Source: Sipunculus nudus
Taxonomy: Eukaryota; Annelida; Sipuncula; Golfingiida; Sipunculidae
Assembly (NCBI GenBank): GCA_026874595.1
Contig: CM049312.1
Span: 67,736,929 to 67,800,928, forward strand
Length of the DNA stretch: 64,000 bases
Reading direction: 5' to 3'
Shown: positions 37,045 to 64,000 of the stretch, piece by piece
How the letters are laid out: the number at the start of each line of letters is the position of its first letter
How positions within the stretch are numbered: position 1 is the first letter of the stretch
Made by a program: the position numbers and the translations under genes
The notes under the pieces: model-generated
The model's input: the letters and a program-made list of their open reading frames with translations, nothing else
What the model was told of the DNA's origin: nothing
Database searches by the model: none

Positions 37045-40000
37045 AACAAGGGACCCATGGGTCACGGCGCTCTGCTGATCGTGATTGGACTATAAATGTT
37101 TCTCCACTGTGATACTATATCAAGTCGATAAAGCTTATGAATATCATGGACATGTTGGGCTATTATAAAGGTATGTAATGTAATATGTGAGTAAATGATA
37201 AATAAAATTACCTGACTGATGGATTAATAGAGTCAAATATAGTGGTTTATTTTTTATTTATTTAGGAGGGGTTGAAAACTGTGATATATTTGAGCAAATA
37301 TGAATGCAATGACAGCAGTAATAAGCAGTAGTAGAATGATGATAAGGCTATTTGTTGAAGGATCTAAAGTCTGATGATAAGGCTATTTGTTGAAGGATCT
37401 AAAGTCTGCAAGCTTTCAATTTGACAGATATGATGTTATGATTAACTATGCTGATGAAGTGATTTATGAATTTGTGACTGTATGACACAATATCTCTTTA
37501 GTCTTGACAAGGTACATTATTGTGATGCCCACTATGTCTACATATTACACAATATTGACATAATTTCTGGCATGTACATAGGTACCTATGGACGAATAGT
37601 TATACAAAATATTAAAGTATGAATATATCTGATTCATCTTGTTCTTGCTTACTGAGGCTGACTTTGGGATGGGGTTCGGAGAAGGGAAAAGTGAGGGCAG
37701 CACGAAGGTGGATGTAGAAATATTCTATTGTAATGTTTTTCATTTACATAAGAATATGAAAAGCTAAGAGGAAAGGGGCCCTCCTACTTGGTTATAGTAA
37801 AGTTCTAAATATATGATTGCAAACTAATACTCTGACAAGACTGTCATGAAGAAAAACAGTAAAATTTTGAGATACTGTGATGCATATGAAAATTTACAGA
37901 TAGACAGGCAAGTGGACAGAATGGACTAATACCTTTAATTTTTTTAAGCATATCCACTTTTCCTATTAAGAAGTTTTTATTTGAATCATTTTTTTATTTA
38001 CAGGTTTTATAAATTTTTAATAAAAAACTGAAAATATAAGTTAAAATATTAGAATTGTTTCAAAAGTTGCAATCATTATATATACAGAGTAAAAACTGAA
38101 ACTATAAGTTAAAATATTAAAATTGTTGCAAAAGTTGCAATCATCATATATCCAGAGTGTAGCTCATATTGGGTCATATAATGCATACACATATATTTTA
38201 TTATTTTTAAATCATAAATGTTTAAACTGAATTTAAAAGAAAATAATGCCACAACATGGCATCTACAAGAATATTCCTTGAATCACTATTAAAAAGTTTT
38301 GCACATTGGAGTTTTCAGTACATGCTTAATTTTATTCACCAAAATAAAATTAAAGTAAATTTGATAAAATAAAACATATTTTTAAATAAAGTATACACAC
38401 TGTTGGTTGAATGAGGGACAAACAATATCATTGTGCTAATTACTATCCCAGTTTTAATTTATTACTGGAATTAATAGTCAATTTCACACCTGGTGAAGTT
38501 TTTACTCTTCTGAAGTAAGGAATTACTTATCTGATGAACATCCACACTTTCATAGCAATACACCACTTTGTGGACACAATTAAATGTACACTTTAATCAT
38601 TGTAACCCTGGTGGTACAATACAAAATCTAAAATGTAGCATAGCCTAGAATAAGAATGAATCAAATACAGAAAATAATAACATTCATCTAGTTTATGCAC
38701 CATCTGGGGGGGGGGGCGGATGCAGGGCAGAGGGGAAGCCTGCTGGTAGTGGCCAGGCTGACCTAAGGCAAGCTGCCTGGGGTGGGTTACATAATGCAAG
38801 TGAAGGCTGTACTACTAAGTGGGCTAGATGTAAACATCACTTGACATGGTGTAGGAAAACATGAATAAAAGCTATTCTTTCCAATCAATTTCTTTGAAAT
38901 TTCAGATTTTAAAAGATTAAATCCTTATATGTATATATGCTGTGAAAATTAAATCAATAGTGCCAAAGTTGGACAAAATTTAAGGTATTGATTTTTTATT
39001 AATGCTAATAACTTGAAAAATTTACAAAATTCAGATCTAATTTTGGGTAAACAATTGAATCTTGATTAAATAAAGTTATATTCCTGAAAAAAAGTCTCCA
39101 GGTTCAGCAATTCTCATGTTAGGTGAGTAAATATATTTCCTGATTTTTTAAAAAATTGCATTATGTTTTGGCCCATAACTTAAAAATAATACCCAATACT
39201 GACCTAATTTTTGGTATGTTCATAGAAAATGTATAAAAGAATGTGAATACTAAATACGATCAAAAACAGATCAGTGGTTTTGATATTAGGCAGCCTTGAA
39301 GTGTAACAATGGCTTTTTTTTATGGAAAACGGAGTTTTTTTTCCTTAATATCTTGAAGGAATGAAGTCCTAATGACCCAATTTTCTGTATGGTAGGAGAT
39401 TTTGGGGACATCTAAAATTATGCCAACAGCCTGGGGAGCATATAGATGTGCACTGAATGACCTACAGTCATCAAAGTGGACTGCTTGACAATGTAAGGGA
39501 ATACAACAAGAGCCTCTAAAAAAATTCAATAACTAGCCTAATTATGCAGCTTTTATTTTCAAATTTCAGATTTTAACAGATTAAATCCTTATGTATACAT
39601 GCTGTGAAAATTAAATCCACAGTACTTACAGGAAAAAAACGTGCCTTGGCCAAAGTTGGGCAAAATTTAAGGTACCAATTTTATATTTTTGCCAATATTT
39701 AAAAAAAGTTAACAGATTTTGATATAATTTTTGGTATACAATTAAATTTTGATTAATTAAAGTTGTATTACTGGAAAAAAATCCCTACCTTTAACACTTT
39801 TGGTCTTAAGTGACCAAATATCTTCCTGATTTTTTTACAAAGTCCATTATGTTTGGGCCCATAACTTTTTTAAATTATATAATACTGACTTAATATCTGG
39901 CATGTACATAGGAACTATATAGAGGAATATTTATGGTAAATATGAAGAAAACCAGATGAGTGGTTTTGATATTAGGCAGTCCTGAAGTGTGAAAATAGAT

Positions 40001-40240
40001 TTCTAATAAAAATTTGAGGTTTTTCCTTAATATCTCAAAGGAACAAAGTCCTATTGACCCAATTTTCGGCATGGTAGTAGATTTTGGGGACATCTAACTG
40101 TATGCCGAATTTCAGATTCGTTGGTCCAACGGTGTCGAAACATGCCAGTCTTACGGACGGACATCCGGACAGACGGACGGACGGACGACGGACAATAGAC
40201 CACGACTATAGCTCAGATGACTTATAGTCAGCTGAGCTAA
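37045..40240 (+). mobile_element. Family A element, copy 2 (Helentron-like, 3.2 kb)
   Basis: This is colinear with 28284..31452 and about 95% identical by eye. It has the same AACAAGGGACCCATGGGTCA start, the 3' hairpin 40209..40221 with 40227..40239 (loop TTATA) and a final CTAAAAA. Differences include a local duplication near 37350-37400, loss of about 60 bp near 37930 and a changed 5' subterminal repeat (GCTCTGCTGA, one mismatch). The GACG microsatellite near 40150-40190 is shorter. It is inserted in sequence unrelated to family B, so the two copies arose by separate insertions and not by tandem duplication. Confidence 0.75.
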
Positions 40241-41404
40241 AAAGAGCCAGCATTTTAAATATAAACAGGCCAACAACAAACAGTAAATCAAAATTATCAA
40301 CAACAAAAATGTTTTGAAAGAGATAACTTATTCTTAAAGTAGTCCACTTTTATCAGAATTGTGTAAATAATCCCCGTTGTCAGGTTGATAACCTTTACCT
40401 TTCGGAGCTGAAAGACCAAACTGCTGGCAGCATCATTTATCTACACCTAAAAGTACACTACATTTAAAATATGCTTTTAGCTTAAGAATAAAACCTTTGA
40501 ACAGTTAGCATTATATACATATGCATAGTAACACAACAATTTTATTAATAATTGTAAAATGTACATGATGTATAACTTTGCCTCAGACTAGGGTCACTTA
40601 TTACAGGTGTCTTCCCCGATGTGTCCTGATCTTAGGTCGACTTAACATTGGGTAACATTAAGTGATGAAGAACTTAAATCCGGGCTAAGGAAACAAGTTC
40701 GGTCTTGAGTCCAGTTTTTAAGGGACTTGGCCTTCTGGACTAGGATGTAGGGACTCCAGAAATAAGACTTAGTCACCATCCAGTCCAGCAGAAGGACAGC
40801 TCTGTCACATACCATAAGGACCTTTTTAATACATTTGCAAACTACTCACAGAATAGTACAAAGAAGACATTTTGCACTGGGAGCTAAATGTAATTAAACC
40901 TTAACATAAAAGACATGTATAAACTAACACAAAAGTACTTCTTAAAGTTCCATTTTAAATTTTCTTTTTACAAAGAGATTTCATTTTATTGGACTCTGGT
41001 TGGCCTCAACTACATCAACACATTAGGGGCATATCTGGAATGACAGAAGTGGATCCTGAGGAGGGGTCAAGGGGGGTCAGGACCCTTCCCCCCCCCCTTT
41101 TTTAGTTACCGCAACCTTTTTTTAAGGGTTTCAGGCCAATGTGTGTGGCCTGGACCACCCCCCCCCCCCCCTTAATGGACTTGGGGACCTTTTTTGGGTT
41201 TTGTGATTAGTCCCCTCCTTTTCCTAAATCCTGGATCCCCTGAATAAGAGATAGGATCGGATCTGGGAAACGTCTGAACATGTTTATATGCCCATCATGG
41301 TAGAAATTATGACAGTATGTATTATGGTAAACCCATGGTCCATTTGTCCATCCATACATTAGATATTGGATAAATAACCCAGGCTTTGATGAATTTTCAA
41401 GAAA
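40241..41404. other. Non-coding, with a GGATCC/poly-C repeat remnant at 41045-41240
   Basis: There is no gene here. The part near 41045-41240 resembles 26220-26410 (poly-C runs, CCTGGATCC). The rest shows no recognised feature. Confidence 0.35.
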
Positions 41405-41821
41405 CTCACCATAACCACTAACCAACAGATTATCTCACCCAAGTTTGATTATGGGCAAAATCGACACACATTTAATGAGGTCAGAGGCCACTATGCTACT
41501 TTATAAGTGCCACATTAATTTACAAGGAATAAGATGGATTTCCATTAAACTTAGTAGAAATATCAATCAATATAACATCTCACCTAAGTTAGATTTTTAG
41601 CAAAATCCATGCATATTTAATGAGGTCAGAGATCACAAGACTTTTGTGGCAGCATATGGTGACTTACCAAAAATCTTATGGAATTTTCATAAAACTCATT
41701 ACACATATTAACCAAAAGTTTCTCACCCGAATTACATTCTCAGCAAAATGCATATTCCATGAAGTCGGAGGTCACTGGATATGCAACAGGCATATAATGC
41801 TATATTTGCAGAATTCTTGTT
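41405..41821 (-). mobile_element. Family C dispersed element, copy 2
   Basis: On the - strand it begins AACAAGAATTC (41821 downward). It contains repeated units with GTGACCTC-GACTTCAT-like and GACCTCATTAAA segments. It aligns with 48445-48860, including the CCAACAGATTATCT block at its far end. Confidence 0.65.
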
Positions 41822-42315
41822 TATCATGTTTTAAAATGTTCTGATTTCGGGTGAAACCGGGACACATAAAGGTTATATACACAGACAGTGAGCCACTCTG
41901 GGACACTCATCAGGACAGCACATCAGGGTGACATCACCGATGAGTGACCTAGCCTTTGGAATTCCTATCAGGGTTATCCCATTCCTCATGAGATAAATGC
42001 ATCACTTATTGTCAGAACTACTCATAATCACTGATATAATAAGCTGTCCTTGTCATATCATTCATTTTGCATTATATTAGACTGCTGTAATACATCACAT
42101 CAGTCTAATGTAACATACTGCCATTTTCTGCTTTATCCTATAAAATACAAAATTTGTAGAAAATCATAGAAATTCTGGGCAATCACACCTTATGAAGTCT
42201 AGTGACATCATAATGATGTCAGTAAATACAGACTTGTGACAACCAATCCATAAAGAGTTTCTATGTAAGATAAATATAAGGATAAAAAAGTGATAAGTCA
42301 TGCCCAAATAGAAAT

Positions 42316-42514
42316 ATGATCCTGCTTTGCAGCAAGTGCCTTCTGCAGAATGAGTTAAATTTAAACCACAGGACTGGAGGAAACCAGAGGACCCAGAGAA
42401 AAACACCAACCTTTGACGGGCCACTACAACCCACTCTCATAGCCACGCAGGGAACTGAACCAGGGTCGCCAGCGGAGAAGGCTGAGCGTTTTACCACTCA
42501 GCTGTCCAGGCCCC
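42316..42514 (-). mobile_element. tRNA-derived SINE in the 3' flank of the PIWI gene
   Basis: Read on the - strand it begins GGGGCCTGGACAGCTGAGTG. An A box-like AGCTGAGTGG lies in 42488..42503 and a B box-like GGTTCAGTTCC at 42451..42461. Next comes a central part (GTGGGTTGTAGTGGCC, TTCTCTGGGTCCTCTGG, TTTCCTCC). It sits about 120 bp past the PIWI stop codon, so it may be part of the 3' UTR. A headless relative of the central part lies at about 45825-45905. Confidence 0.7.
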
Positions 42515-42635
42515 TTTCATTAGTTCCTGACCAGAAATATACTTCAATGTATAACCACAATTTGCTGGGGCCATATACATTATGTACATGATATATTTTG
42601 TACAGATGTTTTAAAATCTGCACAACTATTTTGTC

Positions 42636-62238
<19,603 letters not shown>

Positions 62239-62933
62239 CTAACGACAAATAAAGAATACACTTTATAATACAATATAATATGACCAAGTTGTTTAATAGT
62301 TATTAAATTATAAGAAAAAGTTTTGCATTGTTTTTCTGCCACTTGTGTGATACATCATTTAATGAATGAAAATATTAATATATCCTTCTCATATCTTCAT
62401 TTTGAACATATTTATTAAAACAAGATTACCTAGTAGTCATGGCGCTTAAAGAAATGTTTTCCAGAATATAACAAACAAATCACATAAGTATCTATGTAAA
62501 TGTGCGTACAAATGCACCATAGCCACAACAGTTCATTACAATTGTGTATAATTCTTTCCACTAATGTTAAATCTTGCATTTCTTACACTTTTCCACTAAA
62601 ATACATTCCAGTTTTGAATACTTCATATATCTTTAAACTGCGATACATTCAATTTTTTATTAATACTTTTATTTTAACAATGAAGTGCAAAATCAAATTT
62701 TGCATACTTTTAATATATTTTCAGATTCAATACATTTGAATATTGTTTACATTTAACATCTTCCAACTGCAATACCATCAAAGTTTGCATATATATTTTT
62801 ATTAAAAAATATTTCAGTTTTACATATTTTTCCAATACAATAAATTCAAACTGTCATTAGATCTCTTATTATGTCTTCTTAATCATTTCAATTTTGGACA
62901 ATCAAATTAAGGTGCATGGTGGTATTCACCCTG
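62239..62933. other. PIWI intron, no exon recognised
   Basis: AT-rich, with ATACATTCAATTTT-like phrases recurring loosely between 62560 and 62850. No splice-bounded coding segment with PIWI similarity was found. Confidence 0.35.
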
Positions 62934-63495
62934 TAAGGACTCTGTTTGGTGGTTGTATGGACTCTGTATGGTGGTGGTTTGGACTTAGTATGGTGGTGGT
63001 ATGGACTTTGTTTGGTGGTTGTATGGACTCTGTATGGTGTTGGTATCAACTCTGTATAGTGGTGGTATGGACTCTGTATGATGGTGACATGGACTCTGTA
63101 TGGTGGTGGTGTGGACTCTATATGATGGTGGTATGGACTCTGTATGGTGGTGGTGTGGAATCTGTATGGTGGTGGTATGGACTCTGTATGGTGGTGGTGT
63201 GGACTCTATATGATGCTGGTATGGACTCTGTATGGTAGTGGTGTGGACTCTGTATGGTGGTGGTATCGACTCTGTATGGTGGTGGTGTGGACTCTGTATG
63301 CTGGTGGTGTGGACTCTGTATGGTGGTGACCAGTATGAGCTCTGTATGGTGGTGGTATCGACTCTGTATGGTGGTGACCAGTATGGACTCTGTATGCTGA
63401 TGGTATGGACTCTGTATGGTGGTGTGGACTCTGTATGGTGGTGACCAGTATGGACTCTGTATGCTGATGGTATGGACTCTGTATGGTGGTGGTGT
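62934..63495. repeat. 22 bp minisatellite
   Basis: About 25 tandem copies of a 22 bp unit (TGGTGGTGGTATGGACTCTG, then TA), with variants at a few positions and interspersed TGGTGACCAGTA insertions in the last third. Three units make 66 bp, so every frame stays open. This creates long artefactual frames on both strands (for example 62894..63238 + and 63118..63507 -). Confidence 0.95.
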
Positions 63496-64000
63496 GGTTG
63501 GCTTCATATTTGCGAGGTTAAAATTTCATGATTTATAGGTTTTCATTGTTTCTCGAGGGTCTCTTCTTCGTGATCTCAACAAACAATAATCTTCACAGAT
63601 TACTCATTTTTATGTGAATTAATTATATTAAACAATATGTGTGCAAAATCATAACAATTGGACGGGGACACAAGTGAACAGCAAACAAATTGAAACTACT
63701 CTTTATTATATCCAGATAATTTGAAAGATCTGATATCACTTATTATAGCAAACTTTGATTTTCAGGTAACTTATATGAGATAATCTATTTATTTTCATCT
63801 TTTCCTTTTTGAGTTGCTTCTAACCATGGGGCTTTTCATTCACAAAGGTTTTATTTTTGTGGTAATTTCCTTCTTGCAAATATCACGATTTTGAAACCCT
63901 TGTGAACAGAAAGACAGCCACAGTAACACTGGAGTGTTCACACTGACAGACAAAACATGGTAAGACAGAATAAGATTTCTATGTATGACAAAATGGCAAC
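63496..64000. other. Right edge, no feature recognised
   Basis: Presumably an intron of the PIWI gene or upstream sequence. I see no exon with PIWI similarity. Confidence 0.3.

Noticed and set aside
28284-40240. A simple tandem duplication of a 3.2 kb segment
   Set aside because: The copies have different flanks, copy 1 interrupts a family B element precisely at its ends, and the ends carry element-type structures, so separate insertions fit better.
42316-42514. A functional tRNA gene
   Set aside because: The A and B boxes are there, but the region is embedded in a longer SINE body and I could not fold a clean cloverleaf with acceptor stem and anticodon arm.
42261-42591. Overlapping open frames on both strands past the PIWI stop
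   Set aside because: They read through the tRNA-derived SINE and have no protein-domain content.
62430-62470. Possible next upstream PIWI exon (frame ...SAMTTR joining MEVMPGF before a GTAATC donor)
   Set aside because: The frame fits, but no AG acceptor lies before the upstream in-frame stop, and the residues do not resemble known PIWI sequence closely enough.
62894-63507. Open frames of 114 and 129 codons on opposite strands
   Set aside because: Both are periodic readings of the 22 bp minisatellite; 66 bp (three units) keeps all frames open.

Overview
This is a eukaryotic (animal) genome window. The genes are split by GT-AG introns with matching codon phases. The DNA is AT-rich and full of dispersed repeats, microsatellites and long poly(G)/poly(C) runs. 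There is no bacterial gene organisation. The repeat style (elements starting AACAAG and ending in a hairpin followed by CTAAAAA, with GACG-type microsatellites) is what I associate with marine molluscs, bivalves in particular; that assignment is inference from style, not from a species marker.

Left part (about 0.7-24.8 kb, + strand): a tandem array of four related three-exon genes. Each has a short signal-peptide exon, a 507-510 bp exon coding for a beta-rich extracellular domain, and a short cysteine-containing last exon. Copy 1 (676-1703) is diverged. Copies 2 (10262-11359) and 4 (23163-24269) are close and intact. Copy 3 (15308-16432) is a pseudogene with three in-frame stops and a lost splice acceptor. 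Long flanking stretches around copies 2, 3 and 4 are recognisably homologous, so the array grew by multi-kilobase segmental duplication. A 947 bp GC-rich DNA transposon with 18 bp perfect terminal inverted repeats and a TAA target duplication lies between copies 1 and 2.

Middle (about 24.8-42.6 kb): repeats and no convincing gene. It holds a promoter-like, possibly solo-LTR segment, two 3.2 kb direct copies of a Helentron-like non-autonomous element (family A), an older element family with GGTGGCGCCACC-centred units (family B) that copy A1 has split in two, small inverted-repeat elements, and several other dispersed families.

Right part (about 42.6-62.2 kb, - strand): thirteen consecutive exons of a PIWI-clade Argonaute gene, from the PAZ domain to the natural stop codon. 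All exon phases join without a break and give 626 residues. The N-terminal exons lie beyond the right edge. The residues expected for the DEDH slicer tetrad are all present. One intron uses a GC donor. The introns hold a broken RTE-type LINE, a pogo/Tigger-like MITE, family C and other elements and two minisatellites; the 3' flank holds a tRNA-derived SINE. A gene family known for transposon silencing is therefore itself heavily invaded by transposons.

The most interesting items are the uncharacterised secreted-protein array, the common architecture shared by several unrelated-looking element families (A, B, C, F), and the PIWI gene with its GC-AG intron and a MID-domain exon squeezed between two transposons.
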